From Ligilactobacillus pobuzihii E100301 = KCTC 13174 (GTDB lineage Bacteria; Bacillota; Bacilli; Lactobacillales; Lactobacillaceae), in NCBI RefSeq assembly GCF_000349725.1, contig NZ_KB714700.1, positions 3,086-67,085 of the forward strand: a DNA stretch of 64,000 bases, written 5' to 3'. A program made the translations under genes and the position numbers. Below the pieces are notes generated by a model. It was not told where the DNA came from and did no database searches. It saw only the letters and a program-made list of their open reading frames with translations. How positions within the stretch are numbered: position 1 is the stretch's first letter; every line of letters begins with the position of its first letter. Shown here one piece after another: positions 53,638-62,036 of the stretch.

Positions 53638-53949
53638 TCACTGGATCAAATTTCCGGTAATGATACCAATTATCAGACCGATCAAGAGGACTATGATCTT
53701 GGTATTGTTGTTGTCGATCTCTTTTTGTTGTTCTAAAGCTAATGCTAGTTCAACTTTTCCTTTTTGAGTTAAACAAAGATTTTTTATCTGATATCGACCA
53801 GTTAGCAGGTCAGAATATAAAGAATAACTGATATAATTTTTTTGAAAGATCATATCAGATAAAAGGTTGTTAGAATAAGCTTCAGAAGGGTCGATTTTCC
53901 CCATCTCGATTTTCTGTAGTATATTGACTTGGTGTGCATCTAAATTCAT
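53638..53949 (-). CDS. Small tail-anchored protein with winged-helix-like domain (paralogue of 54057-54371)
   Basis: 103 residues: an N-terminal soluble part of about 75 residues and one C-terminal helix (KIIVLLIGLIIGIITGNLI). The region RYQIKNLCLTQKGKVELALA recalls the wing and last helix of winged-helix regulators (LT.KG). The neighbour at 54057 shows the same plan and the same motif. A ribosome site is visible as AAGGAGT. The function is unknown; a membrane-bound sensor or regulator is possible. Confidence 0.5.
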   Translation of the reverse strand: MNLDAHQVNILQKIEMGKIDPSEAYSNNLLSDMIFQKNYISYSLYSDLLTGRYQIKNLCLTQKGKVELALALEQQKEIDNNNTKIIVLLIGLIIGIITGNLIQ

Positions 53950-54056
53950 TTTTACTCCTTAAGTTTTAAAATTTATTATCATTGATCAGCAGATTCAAAA
54001 GATATCTTTTGATAGAGATAATATATTGGGGATACTTAATTTTTCCATTATTATAT

Positions 54057-54371
54057 TTAGCCTAATAAGAAAAAACTGAATATGACCCCTAAAAGTATCC
54101 CTTCCGTAAAGATTATTAACTTTAACGGACGCTTTTCATTTTTTCGGTTAGTACGCAGAGCGAGCATTAACTCAGATTTTCCTTTTTCAGTTAATTGAAG
54201 GTTCGAAATGTAGTATTGACCGGTACGTTGACTAAAACGTTGGGAATACATAACAAGCTCTTGCTTAGAAATAATTTTTTTAAGTAAGTGATCTTCTTCA
54301 ATTTCCTTCATACCGATTTGTCTGGAAGCCACTTTTTTCAAAAGAGCTATTTTCTTTTTATTCAATTTCAT
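54057..54371 (-). CDS. Small tail-anchored protein with winged-helix-like domain (paralogue of 53638-53949)
   Basis: 104 residues: a basic soluble domain (KKVASRQIGMKEIEEDHLLKK near 12-32; TGQYYISNLQLTEKGKSELM near 50-69) and a C-terminal membrane helix (LIIFTEGILLGVIFSFFLLG). It shares layout and the Y.I.NL.LT.KGK.EL.LAL motif with the downstream gene. First of three small minus-strand genes. A ribosome site AAAGGAAAGATG lies upstream. No known family is recognised. Confidence 0.5.
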   Translation of the reverse strand: MKLNKKKIALLKKVASRQIGMKEIEEDHLLKKIISKQELVMYSQRFSQRTGQYYISNLQLTEKGKSELMLALRTNRKNEKRPLKLIIFTEGILLGVIFSFFLLG

Positions 54372-54474
54372 TAGTGTTCTCTGTCATCTTTCCTTTTATA
54401 ATATGTGGTTACTATGTAAATAGTCTTTTATTTAATAAGTTTCACTATTACGGGTTTTATTAAAATAAGTCTCC

Positions 54475-54666
54475 TAGATAACCATTGGCATCGTTAACTT
54501 TGTATATTACTTGTAGTTCATTTTTAAATTCAACGTTTGTTTTATTAACAGAATTTAAATATTCTTTAATTTAGTTATTGGTTATTTTTTGTACCTTTTT
54601 CAGTTAGTTCAATATATTTTCGTTTATCGTTTGGAAAACATTTTCGCCTAAATCAACCATTTTTTC
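54475..54666 (-). pseudogene. Relic of a MarR-like regulator C-terminus
   Basis: On the minus strand one frame reads NDKRKYIELTEKGTK, the wing and following helix typical of MarR regulators, while another frame opens MEKMVDLGENVFQTINEN and stops. Later pieces (VEFKNELQVIYKVNDANG) are in yet another frame. At least two frameshifts and a stop break it. Confidence 0.4.
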
Positions 54667-55421
54667 CATCCTTTTAAAGAGAGGAGAAATTGTAACATAA
54701 TCTAGTTGCAAATATTGAGTGACCTTATTCATTTGCATGGAATTTTTTCTTTCTATAAGATCAATAGAGTCACATATTGTATAAAAGTTAATTTAAGTTT
54801 CTTCAAGACTTTAGAAAAAAGTCTAGATATGTTTCTTATTGCAAAACAAAATTCATTTTTGTACTTATTATTTTCTACGCTAATCGCTCTGAAGGCTGAA
54901 AAGTTAGCACTTTTTAGTTTTTATACCTCCTTTAGATAATTTATGTGTCAATTTTGCCAAACGTATTTAAATTTATTTTTTAATTCGAACTATAAAATTC
55001 AAATACAACCGTTGATTACTTTATCACAAAAATTATAGCAAAAAAAATTGTACAAAATAAAAGGTATAGTCCATTAATCAGCACTTTTTTAAAATTTACC
55101 CGTAGTTTCTCTACAAAAATATAGATAAAATACGTGTGTGCTAGTTCCTGACAATTTAATATTTAGTACAAAATTTTAAGTCTTTTAAGTGATAGTATTC
55201 TTCTATATTTTGTAAATCAATCGGTAAATGAGAAACAAAACTTGTATTTTTAATGGGTGATGAAAGTTATCCTGTTATCGGCATAATACAAATTATGACA
55301 TCAATTCCGGTTGAGTTTAATAATAAGAAAATCTTGGGTATGAGTTTAGTATTAGCCACATTTCTGCCATTTTTTTAAATCCTTGTTTAAAAACGTCATA
55401 AATATGGTATCTGAATATATT
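54667..55421. other. AT-rich stretch with no supported gene
   Basis: Open frames here are short, lack ribosome sites and have poor composition. A 41-codon frame at 55253-55378 (MGDESYPVIGIIQIMTSIP...) reads somewhat like protein and may be a fragment of a decayed gene. Nothing else is seen. Confidence 0.5.
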
Positions 55422-55475
55422 AAAAATACCGTTAGATTGCTAGAACTTAGTTTCTGCAATTTAACGGTATTTTTG
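55422..55475. terminator. Hairpin terminator for minus-strand genes
   Basis: AAAAATACCGTTAGATTGC pairs with GCAATTTAACGGTATTTTT, flanked by A- and T-runs on both sides, downstream of the small membrane protein gene at 55560. Confidence 0.8.
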
Positions 55476-55559
55476 GCTAGTTGCTGAGCGAACGGTAAAT
55501 TGTTGGAGGAAAAATAGACTGAAATTATGCATAAAATGTATTTGTCTGCTATATTGGAA

Positions 55560-55802
55560 CTAAAAGTCATCCCAGGTGAAGGTAAGTGCAAGAGCAATGA
55601 TCAAGATCAACCACCACATTAACTTGCTTTTCTCGTGAACACGACGATGGAGCATAATAAACTTTTGATTGGACATATTTTTCAATTTCCTGTCGCGATG
55701 ATTTTCTTCGTCTTGTAAAACACTAGCCTCACCGCGAAATGAAATTGCAACGATGACCCAGCTGAAAAATGCGATCACTAAAATAATTTTTGCTAATAAA
55801 AT
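55560..55802 (-). CDS. Small membrane protein, possible AUU start
   Basis: The frame encodes two hydrophobic segments (IILVIAFFSWVIVAISF and LMWWLILIIALALTFTW) around a charged loop with RKLKNMSNQKF and HRRVHEKSK. The only well placed ribosome site, GGGAGGAG, is 6 bp before ATT 55802; using GTG 55778 would cut the first helix and leave no site. The product from ATT is 80 residues. It sits 15 bp after the TPM-domain gene, so the two are cotranscribed. The function is unknown. Confidence 0.5.
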   Translation of the reverse strand: MLLAKIILVIAFFSWVIVAISFRGEASVLQDEENHRDRKLKNMSNQKFIMLHRRVHEKSKLMWWLILIIALALTFTWDDF

Positions 55803-55817
55803 GATAATCTCCTCCCT

Positions 55818-56684
55818 TTAATATGGATCATCATGCCAGTCATCTTGGTGATCGTCATGGTAATCGTCGTGGTAATGATCATACATGTAATCGTAATAAC
55901 CACGTTCTACCCAGCCATCATACCAGCCCATATCATTGCTAGAAGTACCGGTTGATCTAGAACCAAATCGTAGGTAAGCCCAAATTAACATCAAAGGAAT
56001 AGTAAATAGCAAAGCAGTAGCAAATTTTTCCAGAAATTCAACCCATGGACGTCCATTTCTAGCAGGTTTACCTCGTTGGCTTAATTTTAACTGTTGCTTA
56101 TTGATCCTAGTCGCGATTTTAAAGACACCCTTAGCCTGACTGGAAGTTGAATTATTTAGTTGATGTTTATGACCAAAAGTTAATTTTTTCCAGTTTAACT
56201 TATCATACCTTCCAAATGTAAAGCTGCTGGGCGCAAAAGTTAGTGAATTTTTTTCTGGGACAAAGACTAAAATGTTCTCATATTTTCTAATGGATTGTTC
56301 TGTTCCTAAACCTTTATAACCTCCTGAACTGTCAGTACTTTTTTTCTTAACGATTTTTTCTTGCATATTTCCAGCAGGATTTTCAATATCGCCAAAATCG
56401 TTTTTATACATATAGTCTTCTGCAAGCTCAAAATCATCTCCCAGCTTTTTAGGACTTAAGATAAATATTTTTGTAATTTGACGCTGTTTGCTGTCGGCCA
56501 ACTTATCATTTTGCTTTTCTAAATTATCAATTTGAGCTTGGCTAAAGAAATCACGATCCTGATAGATATGAGTTGAAACGTTACCGTGTGTGGGTGGATC
56601 TTGAGCCTGCACCATTTGTGGCAGAATGAGCCAGCTGGTCAACAACAATAAAAATGACAACCCCAGTTTTAAATTATGTTTCAC
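55818..56684 (-). CDS. TPM-domain (YgcG-like) membrane protein with His/Asp-rich tail
   Basis: 288 residues. A signal peptide (1-28, cleavage near VQAQ) is followed by a TPM domain: IYQDRDFFSQAQIDNLEKQN near 41-60 is the family start. A membrane helix lies near 217-238 (FATALLFTIPLMLIWAYL). The cytosolic tail ends in alternating His and Asp (DHYHDDYHDDH near 268-278 and DDWHDDPY), likely able to bind metal. The domain face is outside the cell. TPM proteins are linked to photosystem or membrane repair phosphatases in other organisms, but are uncharacterised in lactobacilli. It is followed by a small membrane protein gene. Confidence 0.75.
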   Translation of the reverse strand: MKHNLKLGLSFLLLLTSWLILPQMVQAQDPPTHGNVSTHIYQDRDFFSQAQIDNLEKQNDKLADSKQRQITKIFILSPKKLGDDFELAEDYMYKNDFGDIENPAGNMQEKIVKKKSTDSSGGYKGLGTEQSIRKYENILVFVPEKNSLTFAPSSFTFGRYDKLNWKKLTFGHKHQLNNSTSSQAKGVFKIATRINKQQLKLSQRGKPARNGRPWVEFLEKFATALLFTIPLMLIWAYLRFGSRSTGTSSNDMGWYDGWVERGYYDYMYDHYHDDYHDDHQDDWHDDPY

Positions 56685-56777
56685 TGTTTTTCCCCCTAAA
56701 TCTTAGATTCGATATGTAACCCGCTAGAAGAGTCATAACGGGCTCAAAACTATAATATCTGTTACCGGGCTTATATA

Positions 56778-57236
56778 TTAGTTTCCTTGTGTATTAGCTT
56801 GATACTTTTGCAAGTATTTTTGGTAATCGACTTTTTCAAAATATTTGTAAAAATCACGTCCTTCAGCATAGTAGGGGGCAGTCATCAAAATGGAAAAATC
56901 CATTTCTTCTGGATGAATCGCAGGTCCACCAATATAGTACTGCTGATTTAACTCTTGTGCTAAATATGTTGTCTGTGAAGCTGGGTCATTTTGTCCTTTG
57001 AGATAATAAAAGGAACCATATAAGACAAAAGCATCAGTTTGTAAGCCATCTATTTCTTCTTCCAGATAAGCACTTTTGTTTGAATTAGTATCAATATCAT
57101 CGTCGAGCCCTACGTATTTTTCTAAGTTTTTCGACAGTTCCGTTTCAACTGCGTAAATTTGGTTATTGTTTTTCAAACGGTAGACAGGTGCAGGTAAGGG
57201 ACAGTTCCCATAGCCAGTTAGTAAATTATTCATCAT
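56778..57236 (-). CDS. Hypothetical acidic protein (152 residues)
   Basis: An acidic, Tyr-rich cytoplasmic protein without recognised family. Segments include LPAPVYRLKNNNQIYAVETEL near 14-34, an acidic loop GLDDDIDTNSNKS and AEGRDFYKYFEKVDYQKYLQKY at the C-terminal end. It lies 93 bp upstream of the TPM gene and may share its transcript. A ribosome site AGAAAG is weak. It may be a recent accessory gene. Confidence 0.5.
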   Translation of the reverse strand: MMNNLLTGYGNCPLPAPVYRLKNNNQIYAVETELSKNLEKYVGLDDDIDTNSNKSAYLEEEIDGLQTDAFVLYGSFYYLKGQNDPASQTTYLAQELNQQYYIGGPAIHPEEMDFSILMTAPYYAEGRDFYKYFEKVDYQKYLQKYQANTQGN

Positions 57237-57299
57237 AAAACTTCTTTCTATAAATTATTTGGAACGGTCAAGTAGGCAGATTTCTGCTAGTCATCTGCA

Positions 57300-57600
57300 A
57301 CTAAACAGTATTTATCAAACATCCAGCTTACATTTTCAAGACTTCTTTAATCAACATCTGCTGGTCCTTGTTAACATTTGGATACTTTTCAAGCGCTTAT
57401 TTAAGCTTATCGATTTGACGTCTAGCTTGGATGTTTGTGATGCGTTCTTTTAGTTGAGGATCATTAGTGGCTGATTTTATCAGTGATTCCTGTTCTAACA
57501 ATGGCTTTTTAAATCTATAATCTTGCAATAAAACTGTCCGTAATTCATCTTCAATGTTTTTTCATAAATTCCTCGAGTTTAACGTCACTTGGCTTTATTT
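57300..57600 (-). pseudogene. Decayed gene relic
   Basis: On the minus strand a 44-codon open stretch (NIEDELRTVLLQDYRFKKPL, then LLEQESL and QLKERITNIQARRQIDKLK) ends in TAA; the same frame continues as ALEKYPNVNKDQQMLIKEVLKM. The possible ATG upstream is out of frame. It is helical and charged, with no family recognised. Nothing else is seen from 57237 to 57608. Confidence 0.35.
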
Positions 57601-57608
57601 ATTAATAA

Positions 57609-57643
57609 AGAAAAACCGTGCTCGGAAATACGAACACGGTTAA
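57609..57643 (-). terminator. Intrinsic terminator
   Basis: On the minus strand AACCGTGTTCG pairs with CGAGCACGGTT and is followed by TTTTCTTT. It would end a transcript coming from above 57650, where no gene remains. Confidence 0.7.
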
Positions 57644-57968
57644 GCGACGTATATCCGTTTACAGTGAAACACCTTATCATAAAGTAGGTTGGTCAAAGTG
57701 TGTAACCACTCGCTAGTTCTTAATATAGCACAGAATCTAAGTATTAATTCTAAGATTCTATCAACGAAGTGATTTGTAAAGGAGAACGCATTTATTAAAT
57801 AACTAAAGGCCTGAATAATTCATGCTTTTAAAAATATTTCTTTCTTTGCTTGTTAGCACACTGTTTTTATATGATTTAAATCGCACTTTTTGGGGGGTAA
57901 ATTAGGGTATACAAAAAGAGCACATTCTGTGCTATGGTTAAGTCGACAAAAATCATCATAGAAGAGGA

Positions 57969-58518
57969 GTGCTCCATACTTCGGCTTTACAACAACAAAC
58001 CGTTAACTTCAACAAAAATCTGGTAATTTCTAATAATGGTGGTAATTTATCTAACGATGCTGGTCTAATTTTAGTCCCCAATTGTCAAATCAACTCGTCC
58101 AGCTGGCGAGCTACTCTTTAAGCACGGGTTTATCGTGACTAATTTGGAACTGGCTTTCGCCAGCGACATCTTTGAACTCTATCGCCAACGTGGAGCCATG
58201 GAGGATCTGATTAAAGAAGCAAAAAGCGTCTTTGTTTTTGATAAAACAGACAGTTCCAGTTTTACGGCTAACCGGTTTAGAATGTTACCAGCCGGTGTAG
58301 CTTATAATTTAGTTCAAGCCATGAAAAAACTGGTTTTCTCAGCTGAATTAGGGAACGCAACGAGTGCCACTTTACGTTTTAAGCCCTTTCATTTGGCCGG
58401 CAGAGTCAACCAACATGCATGTAAATTATGGCTGCATCTTTCTAGTACCAATGTTTTTGATGATTTATATTGGCAAACATTGTTTAGGACCCAAGAATTT
58501 CAACTTAGTAGTAATTAA
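57969..58518 (+). mobile_element. Remnant of an IS1380-type transposase gene with internal deletion
   Basis: The reading from GTG 57969 gives the N-terminal signature of IS1380 transposases (TVNFNKNLVISNNGGNLSND, AGLILV). It then shifts near 58080-58088 to a frame that contains the C-terminal DDE-domain end (ELYRQRGAMEDLIKEAK, FTANRFRMLPAGVAYNLVQA) up to 58518. Most of the catalytic core, about 300 codons, is missing. It is a dead element and no clear terminal inverted repeats were found. It marks the boundary between the small-gene zone and the right-end operon. Confidence 0.75.
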
Positions 58519-58713
58519 AAAGTCCATTTTAAAAAATTTGAGTACGACCAAGGGGGTAGTTTACTCTTTTAGCTGCAACAAACTAGTGATGTTTCCTTAA
58601 AAACAGCTCAAAAAGCAAAAACAAGTATAGCCAAGTAATTTTAAATTAATTAAATACTAAAAGAGAAGAAGAACTCTTTTAAAACAAAGTATGAATTATT
58701 CAGAGAATAGTTT

Positions 58714-58751
58714 ATAACCGTAGCTGTTGTGTTGATAGTTACGGTTTTTTA
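58714..58751 (+). terminator. Intrinsic terminator
   Basis: TAACCGTAGCTGTTG / TGATAGTTACGGTT form a stem and a T-run follows, insulating the downstream operon. A TATAAT box at 58775-58780 is a candidate -10 of that operon. Confidence 0.75.
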
Positions 58752-58859
58752 TTATGGGTAACTATTTAAAGCGGTATAATCAAATAAAGGATGACCAAAA
58801 ATATTTATAGTGATATGGTAAAATAAAAGTATATATTTTCTTTTTAAGGGGAATAATGT

Positions 58860-60788
58860 ATGGAAGTCAAGAAAACATATTATAAAAAAAAGAATATAAA
58901 TAAGAAAAAGCGAGATTTAAAATGGCTTAATGTTGAAAGTATACCAAGTAACCTAATGGATTTTTTGGAATTAAATTTTAAACATAAGTATATCTTATTA
59001 AATCGTATGTCTGGGATGACTTTGCAAGAAGTTGGAGAAATTGAAGGCATTACAAGAGAACGAGTGCGTCAAATTGAATCTAAAATAATAAGCATTTTAC
59101 CAACTTTTAATGACGTTGAGAAGGTAAAACGAATCGTGTTGGATTACGACATTACTGAAAAAGAATTCACCGAGTATATTCGGCAACCAATTTCTCTTTT
59201 TAGATTTATTAGATTGGCAGATAAAAGTAAGGTGGACAGGAAACCGTTTGAGCAATATCTATTATATATGAATAAGGTAGCACCGCAAACAATTACAAAA
59301 AAATTAGGTGAACGAAACAAATTTATTAATCACAATAATGACGTTGTGTCCTTAGATGTTAACAGTGTAATTGATGAAATATTGTTTTGTAATAGAAAAG
59401 AATATACAGTAGATAAGTTGCAACAAGATATGGAAAGATTTTTTTCTAAGTATGATTACTCAGCTGAAAAAAAGATTTCAAATCGGGCCTTATCAGGTCG
59501 TTTATCAAAAAGAGAAAATGTCATCCATAGCGTAAAGGGAAAATTTAGATATTATAAATATGATGTTGAAGAACTTATGGAATATGTTACGAATCTGAAT
59601 GACCTTTTCAATGTTTCTGACGGTATCTACGGGATTAGATATTTTTTCGAGCTTGACCCTGATTTAATGCGATTATTAGACATAAAGAATGAAGCAGAAT
59701 TAGCAAATGTTTTAAAAAAAATAGGATATAAATATTTTGGCCGTTTAAATGACATTGTTAGGCAATCTCAAGTTTATATAGGGAATATACAAAACGATAA
59801 AAAAAGTAAAGATAAATTTTATAAAGATATTTTGTTGCAATTTGATGGTGAGCCTTTGAAAGTTGTAGTTAACTATTTATATAATAATTTCTATTTACAT
59901 AAGGGTTCTACACTAGCATATCTTAGTAAGAAATTTGCCTCTTTCATTTATGAGAAAAATATTGTGTTAAATGTTCCTTTACCTCAAAATGCTGATTTTT
60001 ATATAAAAGCAATGAAAGTGGTTTGTGAACCAATCTATAATTTCGAGCAAGTAAAGAAAAAATTGAATAAAATTAATCAAAATGTCATTCTATCACCTCA
60101 GTTGATTGATAGATTAGGGTATTATGATAGAGGTAATACCATTATAAAGAAAAAGTATAGTAATCAAGATGAAGCGTTTAGGGCTCTTTGGTTAGTTAAT
60201 GATTATATTTTTACAGACTCAATTAAAGATTTCCATAGCAGATCGGCGGATTTTAAAGCATACCAATTTGAGTTATCACATGATTTAATTAGAATTGATT
60301 ATAATCGCTATATGACAATAAAAAAATTCGAAAAGAGTGGTTTTGTTAAGAATGATATATTAGCTTTTATAGATGAAGTTGTTTCATTTAGCAAATCGGA
60401 TATGTTTTATACCTGGCAGTATTTGTTGAACCAAGGCTTTACTAGTGGATTTGTGGAAGAAACTTGTTTTGATTCTTTGTTTTATGAGCGACTAATTTTC
60501 ACTAGCCCTTTAGTAAGGACTATTCAAGCAAATAGTTATATTTTTATAAATACAGATAATTGTGATGTTGAAAATCCAACATTAATCAAGTTTATAGAAT
60601 ATGAATTAGGAACGAACCCTAAAGATATTGATGATTTTATAGACGAGCTTAATTTGAAATATGGACTTGTAATTACTAAATCAAAAGTGATTGAAAAGTT
60701 AAAGCAAAGTAGTTATGTTTATTCGTCAGAAATGAGAAAAGTTTATCCTAATAAACAAATGATGTATCAAGAAATATATAAAATATAA
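58860..60788 (+). CDS. Large protein with sigma-70 region 4-like helix-turn-helix
   Basis: A 642-residue soluble protein. Residues 38-80 match sigma-70 region 4: LLNRMSGMTLQEVGEIEGIT, with RERVRQIE, the recognition helix used to contact -35 DNA. No sigma region 2 is present, so it is unlikely to be a true sigma factor. The remaining 560 residues are charged and helical, with several stretches that look like winged-helix repeats (YTVDKLQQDMERFFSKYD, FNVSDGIYGIRYFFELDP, YMTIKKFEKSGFVKNDIL). AAGGGG precedes ATG 58860. It is the first gene of a three-gene operon with a ParB-like and a helicase gene, so I read it as the DNA-sensing or regulatory part of a defence-type module. Confidence 0.65.
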   Translation: MEVKKTYYKKKNINKKKRDLKWLNVESIPSNLMDFLELNFKHKYILLNRMSGMTLQEVGEIEGITRERVRQIESKIISILPTFNDVEKVKRIVLDYDITEKEFTEYIRQPISLFRFIRLADKSKVDRKPFEQYLLYMNKVAPQTITKKLGERNKFINHNNDVVSLDVNSVIDEILFCNRKEYTVDKLQQDMERFFSKYDYSAEKKISNRALSGRLSKRENVIHSVKGKFRYYKYDVEELMEYVTNLNDLFNVSDGIYGIRYFFELDPDLMRLLDIKNEAELANVLKKIGYKYFGRLNDIVRQSQVYIGNIQNDKKSKDKFYKDILLQFDGEPLKVVVNYLYNNFYLHKGSTLAYLSKKFASFIYEKNIVLNVPLPQNADFYIKAMKVVCEPIYNFEQVKKKLNKINQNVILSPQLIDRLGYYDRGNTIIKKKYSNQDEAFRALWLVNDYIFTDSIKDFHSRSADFKAYQFELSHDLIRIDYNRYMTIKKFEKSGFVKNDILAFIDEVVSFSKSDMFYTWQYLLNQGFTSGFVEETCFDSLFYERLIFTSPLVRTIQANSYIFINTDNCDVENPTLIKFIEYELGTNPKDIDDFIDELNLKYGLVITKSKVIEKLKQSSYVYSSEMRKVYPNKQMMYQEIYKI

Positions 60789-60800
60789 GGAGTGCTAATT

Positions 60801-62036
60801 ATGATTAAAGAAAGTGATTTTGAGTTAACTGAAGAAACTAAGAATCTTACTATAAAGGGTGCTTTAAAGCTCTTTGCTGTTGTAAAGATTCCTTTGGAAA
60901 AGTTAAAATATAATCGTCAAAATGGACGTATTGCAACTTGGATATCTGAGTATGAAAATGAAATTTTGCCAGAAGAAACGGAAAAATTCAATGAAGTTGT
61001 AGAGGGGTTTATAAAAAACTCCAATCCTGAATCTTTAAAAAAAACAAAGGCAAATATCGAAAGATTTGGACAAATGGAGCCAGCTGTGGTTTTAGAAAAT
61101 GGAATATTAGTCGACGGAAATAGACGCTTTACGGCTTTAAGACAATTAAAACGTGAAGGAAAAGGTGCAGAATTTAATTATATTAAAGCTGTTATTTTGA
61201 GTGATTCTTATTCAACTAAAGAAATAAAGACATTAGAATTAAATTTACAGCATGCAAAAGAAGAGAGAGTAGATTATAACCCTATTGATAGGTTAGTGGA
61301 TATATACCGTGATTTACTTTCTCCAGGTGCCGAATTTTCGCCAGCTGAATATGCTCGCGAAGTCGATGAAAAAGAATCGAAAGTTAGAGATAATATGTCT
61401 GTGGCTCAGCTGATGATAGATTACCTAGATTATATTCAGCATCCTAATATGTTTTATATAGCACGTCAACAGAAACTTGATGGTCCTTTACGTGAAATAA
61501 GTAAGATTTTGAAGAGTAAGAAAATTGATCCTTATGATTATAATGATGCAAAAGATATTCTTTTTGCTAGCTTGGCTACAGTAAAAGGGGATGCTACACG
61601 TAAGATTCGTGATATGCGTAGTGTGATTGAAAACCCAAGACAGTTACATTCGGTTTCTAATAAATTAGACCAAACAATGGATGATTTAGAAGAGTATTTC
61701 TCTGATGATTCTGCACGGTCTAAAGAACAATTTGAAATAAGCGAAAAAGACAGCGAAAAAACCCAAAATAACACTGATCGATATACTGTTCAAGTACCAC
61801 AAGATATAGTCGATAGAGTCAATGAAACGGTTGAAACTGAAATTGACAATAGTAAGCTAAAGAAAGCAGAAAAAGCACCGTTGAAAGCATTATCAAAATG
61901 TGTTAACTATTTACATGAAGCTGATCCACAAGCCTTGGGTTATATTTCGGAAAAATCAGAGAAAGATAAAGATGATATTTTTAGTTTATTAAATGAATTA
62001 AAGAAAGGCATAAAAGAAATTGAGGATGAGCTTTAA
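60801..62036 (+). CDS. ParB/Srx-fold nuclease-like protein
   Basis: 411 residues from ATG 60801, 8 bp after AAGGAG. The ParB-like motif is GQMEPAVVLENGILVDGNRR near 90-109, in which DGNRR corresponds to the GERR/DGHHR nucleotide-binding box of ParB proteins. A helical DNA-binding-like part (residues 150-250) follows, then an acidic, Lys/Glu-rich C-terminal segment likely to form a coiled coil. It is 12 bp after the sigma-like gene and its stop overlaps the helicase start (TAATG), so the genes are tightly coupled. Function as CTP/ATP-binding clamp or nuclease is inferred. Confidence 0.7.
   Translation: MIKESDFELTEETKNLTIKGALKLFAVVKIPLEKLKYNRQNGRIATWISEYENEILPEETEKFNEVVEGFIKNSNPESLKKTKANIERFGQMEPAVVLENGILVDGNRRFTALRQLKREGKGAEFNYIKAVILSDSYSTKEIKTLELNLQHAKEERVDYNPIDRLVDIYRDLLSPGAEFSPAEYAREVDEKESKVRDNMSVAQLMIDYLDYIQHPNMFYIARQQKLDGPLREISKILKSKKIDPYDYNDAKDILFASLATVKGDATRKIRDMRSVIENPRQLHSVSNKLDQTMDDLEEYFSDDSARSKEQFEISEKDSEKTQNNTDRYTVQVPQDIVDRVNETVETEIDNSKLKKAEKAPLKALSKCVNYLHEADPQALGYISEKSEKDKDDIFSLLNELKKGIKEIEDEL

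Noticed and set aside
53478-53736. Overlapping plus-strand ORFs of 60 and 71 codons
   Set aside because: They are antisense to better supported small minus-strand genes with good ribosome sites.
54706-54939. 77-codon plus-strand ORF
   Set aside because: No ribosome site, AT-driven composition and no homology recognised.
57259-57453. 64-codon plus-strand ORF
   Set aside because: Antisense to a decayed coding stretch, no ribosome site.
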